Shown: positions 7,801 through 13,718 of the stretch, piece by piece
How the letters are laid out: each line of letters starts with the position of its first letter
Position numbering within the stretch: the first letter of the stretch is position 1
Source: JAVBME01 sp031552765
Lineage (GTDB): Bacteria; Bacillota; Negativicutes; Acidaminococcales; JAISLQ01
Assembly: GCA_031552765.1 (NCBI GenBank)
Contig: JAVBME010000041.1
Span: forward strand, 1 to 23,567
Reading direction: 5' to 3'
Length of the DNA: 23,567 bases
Translations under genes and position numbers: made by a program
The notes under the pieces: model-generated
Database searches by the model: none
Told to the model about the DNA's origin: nothing
What the model saw: the letters and a program-made list of their open reading frames with translations, nothing else

Positions 7801-7997
7801 GTTATTATATAAGCTGCCATCGGGGAACAGGGGCTGTCAGCATAAGTTGCCATGATAGAAATATACATTTTGGTAAAAACGGAATTTTGGAAGGTATTGG
7901 TGTGAAAACAGCCAAATCTTTCAAGAAATTCCACGTGGATGTTTTGGGTGATTATTTTGAAGTAAAAAGCGAGAAGGCCCCTTATGAGCTGGCGTAG
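4818..7997 (+). CDS. cas9: Type II-C CRISPR nuclease Cas9 (GeoCas9-like, 1059 aa)
   Basis: RNA-guided double-strand DNA nuclease. Start ATG 4818 has GGAGGAG at 4807-4813 and gives MRYILGLDIG, like GeoCas9; an in-frame ATG at 4773 lacks support. Domains in order: RuvC-I with Asp8 (LDIGISSVGW), Arg-rich bridge helix at about 50-74, REC lobe to about 470, RuvC-II with Glu494 (IELARE), HNH with Asp575-His576 (EVDHIIPYSRSFDD) and Asn599 (YNQEKGN), RuvC-III with His707 and Asp710 (HHALDAAVIA), then wedge and PAM-interacting regions from about 770 to the end. All expected catalytic residues are present, so it should be active. The length fits compact II-C enzymes. The gene overlaps cas1 by 14 bases. 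The PAM cannot be read from sequence; the C-terminal domain decides it. Confidence 0.97.
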   Translation: MRYILGLDIGISSVGWSILNNDAERLERSGVRIFAKAEDPKTGESLALPRRTARSMRRRVRRRAHRLERLRRLFSRQGIGGVEEIELFLAQNLNPYTLRSEGLERRLNPQEWIKALYHISARRGFKSNRKSEAKEAEGGKLLAGVKETSALVAQKYTTLGQMFAQDEKFAQNKRNKAGSYAHTVARELLAEEIRILFDSQRALGNDYASGVFEEEFVKIFGDQKPYADKEQISGMVGYCTFENEKNNKENKLRAPKLSYSAELFSLLAKLANLRIVRPGSYSPLALGDMDKIKALAHKKEKVTYKQIRKELALDEQVRFNGVSYSVKGNKDPEDSTFFEMKGYHAIRKAVEKNAGKIIWLNLSQDAAQLDSIAEALTYYKTDQDIRDYLQEKEILPEVIEAVLELSFSKVIHLSLTALQKLLPFLETGVRYDEACEKAGYIHYKPTENNDKKAFLPVLYDEIKNPVVKRAINQTRKVVNAIIRKYGPPYAIHIELARELNKPWDERQKIQKGQEEYRSQKEKAIARFKELAGKEPRGADLLKFRLWNEQDGFCAYSQEYIDPEKLAYDQTYTEVDHIIPYSRSFDDSMANKVLVKTKYNQEKGNRTPHEYFTEEQWPRFEAWVRKNMRGRKQQNLLRKELDAEGMKERNLNDTRYITRFVSNYLRDNLIFHQESPKNPVRTLNGALTAFLRSRWGIVKVREEGDLHHALDAAVIAAASPSFVRRLADYSKRKELFNIKYDANRYVDPETGEILTTPYTPREGYKTEFPLPWTHFRAELLARLSTDPAAELAKLRLSTYREGEEIKPVFVSRMPNRKAGGAAHEETIRSKGRLGEGGTSVKTALAKLNLSNLERMIGKERDSMLYESLKKRLQEFGGKGDKAFAAPFHKPTKNGELGPIVRSIKLFDAGTAGVDVRGGLASNARMVRVDVYFKDKRYYLVPVYVADIEKKIVKDRAIIANKPEAEWVKIDSTFMFVFSLFNNDLVEIVNGKETIFGYYISCHRGTGAVSISCHDRNIHFGKNGILEGIGVKTAKSFKKFHVDVLGDYFEVKSEKAPYELA

Positions 7998-8883
7998 CGT
8001 CTTTATCGGCAACCCGGCCCGCCTGTCCAAAGAACGCAACCAATTGTGCATAGAACAGGCCGGGGAAAAAACATCCGTGCCACTGGAAGATATAGGCGTG
8101 GTGATGGTGGAAGAACGCCAGGTAAACATTAGCGCCGGTTTGCTGGCCGCTTTTGGCGAAAATAAAATCCCGGTGTTTTTCTGTGATGAAAAACATTTGC
8201 CATGTACGATAGTGCAGCCATTTCACCAGCATTCCCGGCAAAAAAAGATTTTAGAGGCGCAGCTTGGCGCGACCAAGCCTTTTGCTAAAAATTGCTGGCA
8301 AAGCATAGTAAAACAAAAAATAAAAAACCAGGCCGAATGCCTGAAAATAGCCGGACTTGATGGGAGCGATACTGTCTGCGCTTTGGCGCGGGAAGTATTG
8401 TCTGGTGATACGGGCGGCAAGGAAGCCCACGCCGCGAAGATATACTTTTCCAAATTGCTGTTTGGCTCTTCGCGCAAGTCTGATATTGTGGAAAACGCCG
8501 CCTTAAATTACGGCTACGCTATATTACGCGGGGTTATTGCCCGTGGCTTGGCGGCTTACGGCCTACAGCCAGCGCTTGGCCTTCATCACTCCGGTGAGCT
8601 TAACCCGTTCAACCTGGCTGACGACCTTTTAGAACCATTCAGGCCGGTGGTTGATTTGTGGGTAGTGGAAAATTGCAGTGAAGAAGAGACTTTCGGCAAA
8701 GAAATGCGGCAAGGGCTGCTAAGCCTTTTGCATCACGATGTAGGTCTGCAAAACAAACGGCAAACAGTGCAGCGTGCGATAGATATAGCCTGCTCGCAGT
8801 TGGCCGCCGCCTATTTGGAAAAAGACCCGGACAGGCTTGCTCTGCCATTTATAATTCCTTTAGTGCGGCACAAATATGAATAA
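7984..8883 (+). CDS. cas1: CRISPR integrase Cas1 (type II)
   Basis: 299 residues; with Cas2 it integrates new spacers at the leader end of the array. The N-terminus MSWRSVFIGNPARLSKERNQ is typical of type II Cas1. Metal-binding residues are visible: Glu147 (KEAHAAKIYF), His202 (ALGLHHSGELNPFNL) and Glu217 (ADDLLEPFRPVVD). Its start codon lies inside the end of cas9 and its stop overlaps the start of cas2, so the three genes form one translationally coupled operon. No cas4 or csn2 follows, which assigns the locus to subtype II-C. Confidence 0.97.
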   Translation: MSWRSVFIGNPARLSKERNQLCIEQAGEKTSVPLEDIGVVMVEERQVNISAGLLAAFGENKIPVFFCDEKHLPCTIVQPFHQHSRQKKILEAQLGATKPFAKNCWQSIVKQKIKNQAECLKIAGLDGSDTVCALAREVLSGDTGGKEAHAAKIYFSKLLFGSSRKSDIVENAALNYGYAILRGVIARGLAAYGLQPALGLHHSGELNPFNLADDLLEPFRPVVDLWVVENCSEEETFGKEMRQGLLSLLHHDVGLQNKRQTVQRAIDIACSQLAAAYLEKDPDRLALPFIIPLVRHKYE

Positions 8884-9208
8884 AAGAGAGCGAAAGTATA
8901 TGCGCTTATTGGTATTTTTCGACCTGCCGGTAGTAGAGCCGGAAGACAGGAAAACCTACCAGAAGTTTCGCAAATTTCTTTTGGATGATGGTTATAACAT
9001 GCTGCAATTTTCTGTTTACTGCCGTATCGTCAACGGCGAAGATGCGGTGGACAAACATTTCAACCGTTTGCAGCAAAACTTGCCGGCTAAAGGCTCGGTA
9101 CGTTTTCTGCAAATAACCGACAAACAATACGGGCAAATGAAATTTCTAGTGGGTAAGCCAAGCAAGCAAGAAAAGAAGGTGAATAAAGATCAGCTATTAC
9201 TTTTTTAA
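8876..9208 (+). CDS. cas2: CRISPR adaptation protein Cas2
   Basis: 110 residues with the Cas2 ferredoxin-like pattern: first strand with Asp16 (LLVFFDLPVVEPEDRKTYQKF), then FRKFLLDDGYNMLQFSVYCRIV and a basic C-terminal tail. It is the structural partner of Cas1 in spacer integration. It overlaps cas1 by 8 bases (ATGAATAA). ATG 8900 (MRLLVFFDLP) is a shorter possible start, but the overlap and the usual 100-110 residue length favour 8876. The stop is 61 bases from the first repeat. Confidence 0.95.
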   Translation: MNKRERKYMRLLVFFDLPVVEPEDRKTYQKFRKFLLDDGYNMLQFSVYCRIVNGEDAVDKHFNRLQQNLPAKGSVRFLQITDKQYGQMKFLVGKPSKQEKKVNKDQLLLF

Positions 9209-9229
9209 GCATTTTTTTCTAAAGAAAAG

Positions 9230-9260
9230 AGCCCCTTGGCCGCGTGGCGCAAGGGGCTTT
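9230..9260. terminator. Bidirectional terminator between cas2 and the CRISPR array
   Basis: A perfect 9-bp stem AGCCCCTTG/CAAGGGGCT (9230-9238 with 9250-9258) can be extended by an inner GCC/GGC. Plus-strand transcripts from cas2 meet TTTGTCT after it; minus-strand transcripts leaving the array meet CTTTTCTTT. It fills most of the 61-base leader-side gap. Confidence 0.8.
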
Positions 9261-9665
9261 GTCTCACCTATTATAGCATGTCGGAACCTAACGGGAGACT
9301 ATGACGCTAAACTCAGAGTTTATTACGGATAAACCATTATAGCATGTCGGAACCTAACGGGAGACTATGACCAGATACGAGTAGTCCAGTCAGTAGCATA
9401 TATTATAGCATGTCGGAACCTAACGGGAGACTATGACACTAAACTCTGAGTTTATTACAGATAAACCATTATAGCATGTCGGAACCTAACGGGAGACTAT
9501 GACCTGTCCAATGAGAAAAATACTACCATCTCTATTATAGCATGTCGGAACCTAACGGGAGACTATGACACCGCTCTGCTGCTAAGGAAGCGGCAAAACA
9601 TTATAGCATGTCGGAACCTAACGGGAGACTATGACGCAGGTGATATAATATGGCTGCATGGGTAG

Positions 9666-9674
9666 ATTATAGCA
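9666..9674 (-). promoter_or_regulatory. Extended -10 promoter inside each repeat (shown for repeat 7)
   Basis: On the minus strand each repeat ends with TGCTATAAT, a perfect extended -10 (TGnTATAAT). The same element occurs at the left edge of all seven repeats (first nine bases of each). Starting about 7 bases beyond it would give crRNAs with about 24 guide bases out of 30, as established for Neisseria II-C arrays. No -35 match is seen at 17 bp, which extended -10 promoters tolerate. Confidence 0.7.
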
Positions 9675-9731
9675 TGTCGGAACCTAACGGGAGACTATGA
9701 CCGCCCCCAATCTGTTTACTATTACACGCAC

Positions 9732-9767
9732 ATTATAACATGTTGGCGCTGTTTTACCACGTCACTT
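9732..9767 (-). repeat. Degenerate terminal CRISPR repeat keeping its promoter half
   Basis: The first 15 bases match the repeat at 13 positions; the rest has diverged and, from 9754, is the 3' end of the neighbouring gene. On the minus strand the kept part still reads TGTTATAAT, with its single change at the free position of TGnTATAAT. It could still drive the crRNA of spacer 7, whose handle comes from intact repeat 7. Confidence 0.75.
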
Positions 9768-10410
9768 CGCCGTCACTATTTTTCACCGGTATCTTATCGC
9801 CTAAAAACCTTGGTTGCGGTTTGAATATGGCGGCCTGGAAGAAGGCTTTTACCCGCGCGCCGGTCTCGCGTACCGTCTGTATGCGCACATCGCTTTCGTA
9901 GGAAGGCGCAGGCGCGCCTTTGGCCGATAGTCCCAACTGGCGCGCGATGAACAGGGCGCGCTCGAGGTGGAGTTTCTGCGAGACCAAAATAGCGCTATCC
10001 AGGCAAAAGATCGCTTTGGCGCGGTAGAGGCTGTCATAGGTGGTAAAACCGGCATGGTCGAGGAAGATATCTTTTTTCGGTACGCCGTGCTCAAGCAGAT
10101 AGTTTTTCATAGCGTCCACTTCATCGTAGCCCTGGCTGCCATGGTCGCCTGATACCAGTATTTTGGGCGCTTTGCCCGCTTTGTAGGCGGCCAGCGCGGT
10201 GTCGAGGCGTTTAGCCAGGACAAGCGAGACGCTGCCGTCGGAATATACTTTGGCGCCCAGAACGATTATGGCGTCGGCCTCAGGCAGGCAGCTGACCGGT
10301 ATAAGGTCTTCCTGCGCGGATCTTCCTATATAGATATCAACTGCCGCGATGAAGGCCAGCAACGCGGCCAATAGCGCCAAGAGTATTTTTTTCACCCTTC
10401 GGGTAAGCAT
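9754..10410 (-). CDS. SanA/YdcF-like membrane-anchored DUF218 protein
   Basis: 218 residues. An N-terminal membrane helix (about 7-27) is followed by the DUF218 domain: DAIIVLGAKVYSDGSVSLVL (about 46-65), PKILVSGDHGSQGYDEV, then GFTTYDSLYRAKAIF and the LVSQKLHLERALFIARQLG segment. This is the SanA/YdcF family, linked to cell-envelope integrity and vancomycin sensitivity in E. coli; the exact reaction is unsettled. GGAGAA precedes the ATG. It has its own promoter (10452-10480) divergent from putP. Its stop codon lies within the degenerate CRISPR repeat and no terminator separates it from the array, so its transcript should run on into the array in the crRNA direction. Confidence 0.85.
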   Translation of the reverse strand: MLTRRVKKILLALLAALLAFIAAVDIYIGRSAQEDLIPVSCLPEADAIIVLGAKVYSDGSVSLVLAKRLDTALAAYKAGKAPKILVSGDHGSQGYDEVDAMKNYLLEHGVPKKDIFLDHAGFTTYDSLYRAKAIFCLDSAILVSQKLHLERALFIARQLGLSAKGAPAPSYESDVRIQTVRETGARVKAFFQAAIFKPQPRFLGDKIPVKNSDGEVTW

Positions 10411-10451
10411 GGCTTCTCCTTTGTTATTACGCCTCTTGTGCGTTTTTATCC

Positions 10452-10480
10452 ATTGTACGACAACCGGCCTGTTTTGTCAC
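10452..10480 (-). promoter_or_regulatory. Promoter of the SanA-like gene
   Basis: Read on the minus strand: -35 GTGACA (10475-10480), a 17-bp spacer and -10 TACAAT (10452-10457). Each hexamer matches the consensus at 5 of 6 positions. Confidence 0.6.
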
Positions 10481-10496
10481 CTGAGCTAATATTTTC

Positions 10497-10505
10497 TGGT
10501 ATAAT
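10497..10505 (+). promoter_or_regulatory. Extended -10 promoter of putP
   Basis: TGGTATAAT is a perfect extended -10. The nearest -35-like hexamer, TTGTCA at 10474-10479, is 20 bp away and overlaps the -35 of the divergent SanA-like gene. Start expected near 10512, with AAGGTGG at 10528-10534 before ATG 10541. Confidence 0.6.
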
Positions 10506-10540
10506 ATCTCTGGAAAACCATTACTGAAAGGTGGCATCTG

Positions 10541-12097
10541 ATGGACAGCGGGACGTTACAAATATTGGCGACTATGGTAGTGTATATGCTCATAGTGGTC
10601 GCCATAGGACTGTTTTTTGCGCGCCGGGCCAACGAAAGCAGCGAAAATTATTTTCTTGGCGGGCGCAGCCTGGGGCCCTGGGTGGCGGCCATGAGCGCTT
10701 CGGCCAGCGATATGAGCGGCTGGCTGCTGATGGGGCTGCCGGGGGTAGCCTATTGGTGCGGGCTGGCGGACGCGGCCTGGACGGCCATCGGTCTTGCTCT
10801 TGGCACTTATATCAACTGGCTGGCGGTTTCCAAGCGCCTGCGCCGTTACTCGGAAGTAGCGGGCAACGCCATAACCGTGCCGGATTTTTTCAGCAACCGT
10901 TTCAAGGAAGAAGACAAAACTATTATGCTACTTTCTTCCCTGATGATACTTATCTTTTTTGCAGTGTACGCCGCGAGCTGTTTTGTTACTTGCGGCAAGC
11001 TGTTCAACCAGCTTTTCGGTTTGAATTATTTTGCCATGATGGTGCTGGGGGCGGTGTTTGTCATCGTCTATACAGTGCTGGGCGGCTTTTTGGCCGAGAG
11101 CGCTTCGGATTTCATGCAAGCCTGTGTTATGGTAGTATCTTTGGTGCTGGTTCTGGTTGTGGGCGTTCATTCTGCCGGCGGCCTGGCTGCCGTAATGGAC
11201 AATCTGGGGAAAATCCCCGGCTTCATTGAGTTTTTTGCTATCGCCAGCCCGGCTGTGGCAGATGGCACACAGCAGCTTTCGGCAGGCGTGCCTTTATTTG
11301 ACGCCGCGGCGCCTTATGGTTTTTTGTCGGTCATATCCACCATGTCCTGGGGGCTTGGCTACTTTGGCATGCCGCATGTTTTGCTGCGCTTTATGGCCAT
11401 AAGGGATGCCGAGGAACTAAACCGCTCACGGCGCATCGCTATCGCCTGGTGCGCAGTATCTTTAGCGGCGGCGGTATTTATCGGCCTTATAGGCCGGGCT
11501 CTTTATCCGGCGGAGCTGCTTAGCGCGTCCAGCGCGGAAAATATTTTCATCCTTATTGCCACGACTCTTTTTCATCCGCTGGTCGGCGGGGTGGTCATGG
11601 CCGGCATATTGGCGGCCACTATCAGTTCTTCCGACTCATATCTTTTGATTGCGGCATCCGCCTTTTCCAAAAACATCTATCAAAGATTCATCAAAAAAGA
11701 GGCTACAGACAAAGAGGTCATGCAGGTCAGCCGCATCACACTGTTGACCGTATCTGTCATCGGCATAATAATAGCCGCTGATGAAAACAGCGTTATTTTC
11801 CGTGTGGTCAGCTTTGCCTGGGCTGGCTTTGGCGCGACTTTCGGCCCGCTCATGCTGTTTAGCCTGTTTTGGAAACGCTGCAACCGCGCCGGCGCTATCG
11901 CCGGTATGCTGGCCGGCGGCGGCATGGTGTTTTTCTGGAAGCTGGTATTGCGCCCTTTGGGCGGTGTGTTTGGCATCTATGAGCTGTTGCCGGCCTTTTT
12001 AGCTTCCTGCCTGGCGATAGTCGCGGTCTCGCTCCTGACCAAAGAGCCCGGCCCGGAGATACAGGCGGAGTTTGAAAAAGCGCGCGGTATGAGATAG
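10541..12097 (+). CDS. putP: Sodium/proline symporter, SSS family (PutP)
   Basis: 518 residues with about 13 membrane helices, close to the 502 of E. coli PutP. It imports L-proline with Na+. The second-helix signature MSASASDMSGWLLMGLPG (about 51-68) contains the Asp57 and Ser59 that correspond to Na+ and substrate site residues Asp55 and Ser57 of E. coli PutP. The ENYFLGGRSLGPWV and RRYSEVAGNAITVPDFFSNRF segments are also typical. The start ATG 10541 has AAGGTGG upstream. It is a single-gene unit: divergent from the SanA-like gene and followed by a hairpin and a pseudogene. No proline dehydrogenase is nearby, so use as nutrient or compatible solute cannot be decided here. Confidence 0.92.
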   Translation: MDSGTLQILATMVVYMLIVVAIGLFFARRANESSENYFLGGRSLGPWVAAMSASASDMSGWLLMGLPGVAYWCGLADAAWTAIGLALGTYINWLAVSKRLRRYSEVAGNAITVPDFFSNRFKEEDKTIMLLSSLMILIFFAVYAASCFVTCGKLFNQLFGLNYFAMMVLGAVFVIVYTVLGGFLAESASDFMQACVMVVSLVLVLVVGVHSAGGLAAVMDNLGKIPGFIEFFAIASPAVADGTQQLSAGVPLFDAAAPYGFLSVISTMSWGLGYFGMPHVLLRFMAIRDAEELNRSRRIAIAWCAVSLAAAVFIGLIGRALYPAELLSASSAENIFILIATTLFHPLVGGVVMAGILAATISSSDSYLLIAASAFSKNIYQRFIKKEATDKEVMQVSRITLLTVSVIGIIIAADENSVIFRVVSFAWAGFGATFGPLMLFSLFWKRCNRAGAIAGMLAGGGMVFFWKLVLRPLGGVFGIYELLPAFLASCLAIVAVSLLTKEPGPEIQAEFEKARGMR

Positions 12098-12113
12098 CTA
12101 AAATATGCTTTTT

Positions 12114-12180
12114 ACATAATGATCCCCCCGCTGCGCCTGGTATGCTGACGCACCACCGATGCGGCGGGGGATCATTATGT
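12114..12180. repeat. 67-nt imperfect palindrome downstream of putP
   Basis: ACATAATGATCCCCC (12114-12128) pairs perfectly over 15 bases with 12166-12180. The stem continues past one bulged C for about five more pairs, around a loop of roughly 26 bases. Neither side carries a T-run, so it is not a canonical terminator. It sits exactly between putP and a LysR fragment; it could stabilise the putP transcript end or be a small mobile or repeat element. Confidence 0.6.
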
Positions 12181-12242
12181 TGTGGCCTGGCCCTACATTT
12201 CGGCGTCATCGGCCAACCGGCCAGGAATGGCATAAAAGTAAA

Positions 12243-12545
12243 TTCCACGCCTTCGCCTCCAGGGTGATATTGGAAAGCAGGAGCTTTGAAGCTGCCCTTG
12301 GCATGGTGGGCGCCGGCATTGGGGTGACTTTTGTGCCGGATACGGTAGTCCGTAAGGCCATAGACAACAAAGAAGGCCGGACTTATGCTTCTATAGCAGA
12401 ATTCCGACCTGCGAGAAATATACTTATCGCCTGTAAAAAAGGCCGCTACCTGTCAAGGGCGGCTTCGGAGTTCATCTATATGGCAAAAAATATGTTCCAG
12501 GCGCAACAGCCGGCAGAAGGACATAATAAAGGATCAGGCTTATAA
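12243..12545 (+). pseudogene. Remnant of a LysR-type regulator (C-terminal effector domain only)
   Basis: The frame (open from 12159) encodes about 100 residues resembling the last third of a LysR effector-binding domain: RVILESRSFEAALGMVGAGIGVTFVPDTVV, then a RNILIACKKGRYLSRAASEFI stretch. There is no DNA-binding domain, and upstream sequence is the 67-nt hairpin plus unrelated residues, so the 5' two-thirds is lost. It is not a copy of the intact LysR at 12688, whose C-terminus differs. No good ribosome-binding site is seen. Most likely a decayed gene, possibly truncated by the rearrangement that left the hairpin. Confidence 0.7.
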
Positions 12546-12637
12546 CAATTGCTGGTATTAATGAACAGAATCGCCGGCGGATACAGAAAAATCAGGACTT
12601 TTGCAGTGCCGGCATAAGACAAAAGAAAAAGGATATG

Positions 12638-12705
12638 AAAACCTCGGTTTAACGACTGCTGACGAGCTTTTACGTCATCAAGGCGCGCTAAACCGAGGCT
12701 TTTCT
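12638..12705. terminator. Bidirectional terminator between the LysR remnant and lysR
   Basis: CCTCGGTTTA (12642-12651) pairs with TAAACCGAGG (12689-12698), with a nested TGACG/CGTCA stem inside the loop. The minus side ends in TTTTC and the plus side in CTTTTCTTTT. The stop codon of the LysR gene (12688-12690) lies at the base of the right arm. Confidence 0.75.
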
Positions 12706-13563
12706 TTTAAAGCGCTTTTTTATGTAGGATACAAAGGCATGCACGGCCGGCAGTTCTAAACTGGAAGAAAAATACAGCAGCCAGGTTTTCCTCTCCAGCG
12801 GGCGTCCGTCCGGCCAAAAGAGCGGCCTGGTAAAAAGGCCGTCCTGCTTGCCTAGCCCAATGGCCGGCAATATCGCCCAGCCAAGGCCGTTGAGTACCAT
12901 TTGGCGGCAGGCGTCCATGCTGTCCACTTCCATAGTAATACGCGGCGGCCGGGAAAAAGTACCGTTCCACCATTCTTTTATATCCTGTTCCAAAGAGGAG
13001 TCTGTGCGATAGCGGATCTGAGGCAATAGCGGCAGTTCGGCTATTTCCAGCGGGCCGCTGTTTACCAGGCAGAGCGGCTCGGCGCGCATGAGGAATTTTT
13101 CCCCTGCCCAGTTATGGTCGCCGCGCGATATGGCGACAGATATTTCTTCTTTTTGCAAGAGGCGGCTGATGGGAGCGCTCAAACCGGTCTTAAGCGATAT
13201 CTCTACCTCCGGGTAGAGCTGTAAAAAATCCTTTAAAATGCGCGGCAGTTCATAATGGGCAAAGACCGATGAGGATCCTAGGCGCAGCGTGCCTTGTACC
13301 TTGTTTTGCATACTGGCTATGCTTTCTTTGGCCTTTCTAAATCCCGACAGCATATCCTGGGCGTAGGCCAGCAGTTTTTCGCCCTGGGGCGTGAGCTGCA
13401 CTCCCTTGGCGTGACGGGAAAACAGCTTGGCCTTGAATTCTTTTTCCATATTTTGCAGGCGGTAAGTGAGCGCCGACTGGGAGATAAAGAGGCGTTCGGC
13501 GGCCTTGGTTATGTTTTTTTCCTCGGCGATGGTTTTTAGCGCTACCCAGTCTTTGTCATCCAT
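12688..13563 (-). CDS. LysR-type transcriptional regulator of the divergent aconitase operon
   Basis: 291 residues, normal for LysR proteins. A winged HTH occupies about 1-65 (ALKTIAEEKNITKAAERLFI, then SQSALTYRLQNMEKEFKAKL), a linker helix follows to about 90, then the periplasmic-binding-like effector domain (GTLRLGSSSVFAHYELPRIL onward; MVLNGLGWAILPAIGLG near 220-236). The start ATG at 13561-13563 has TTGGAGAG upstream. It is divergent from the aconitase gene with about 155 bases between, the usual arrangement for a LysR regulator controlling its neighbour; the effector would then be a substrate of that pathway (inference). It ends in a shared bidirectional terminator. Confidence 0.9.
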   Translation of the reverse strand: MDDKDWVALKTIAEEKNITKAAERLFISQSALTYRLQNMEKEFKAKLFSRHAKGVQLTPQGEKLLAYAQDMLSGFRKAKESIASMQNKVQGTLRLGSSSVFAHYELPRILKDFLQLYPEVEISLKTGLSAPISRLLQKEEISVAISRGDHNWAGEKFLMRAEPLCLVNSGPLEIAELPLLPQIRYRTDSSLEQDIKEWWNGTFSRPPRITMEVDSMDACRQMVLNGLGWAILPAIGLGKQDGLFTRPLFWPDGRPLERKTWLLYFSSSLELPAVHAFVSYIKKRFKRKASV

Positions 13564-13718
13564 ATTTTACTCTCCAAGAAATAAGTTTTTTTTATTGCTA
13601 AAGACAAAAATTATATATTTTATATATCGATATTATTATACTATACTGAAATTAAAATTCAAATAATTTTGATAATTTCGCATAACAGCCCATTTTTATG
13701 CAAGTGGAGGTATGGGGA
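13564..13718. promoter_or_regulatory. Divergent lysR/aconitase control region
   Basis: Very A/T-rich. On the plus strand two overlapping TATACT boxes (13637-13642 and 13642-13647) could be -10 elements for the operon. AAATTAAAATT and AATTTTGATAATTT at about 13650-13677 form an imperfect inverted repeat that might be a LysR site. GTGGAGG at 13704-13710 is the ribosome-binding site for ATG 13719. Individual elements are uncertain. Confidence 0.4.

Larger units (their letters stand above)
9270..9767 (-). CRISPR. Type II-C CRISPR array: seven perfect 36-bp repeats, seven 30-bp spacers, one degenerate end repeat
   Basis: Repeats start at 9270, 9336, 9402, 9468, 9534, 9600 and 9666, are identical over 36 bases, and alternate with spacers of exactly 30 bases. 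An eighth, degenerate copy starts at 9732. The anti-repeat in the tracrRNA shows that crRNAs are read from the minus strand, where the repeat begins GTCATAGTCTCCCGTTAGG and ends GACATGCTATAAT, resembling the GeoCas9 repeat. The degenerate copy at the right marks the old end, so new spacers should enter beside cas2 (inference); transcription therefore runs toward the leader, as in other II-C arrays. Spacers 1 (9306-9335) and 3 (9438-9467) differ at only three positions. Uniform repeats and spacer lengths suggest a recently active array. Confidence 0.98.

Noticed and set aside
7074..8129. A 351-codon minus-strand open frame opposite cas9/cas1
   Set aside because: Antisense shadow of two well-recognised genes, with no family signature of its own.
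9306..9731. Self-targeting of the prophage genes by the spacers
   Set aside because: Reading the seven spacers against the window by eye gave no convincing match; only a search of the full genome could settle it.
13698..13718. Earlier start for the aconitase at ATG 13698
   Set aside because: The ribosome-binding site GTGGAGG lies after it, and the homologous N-terminus begins MGENIFSKVI at 13719.
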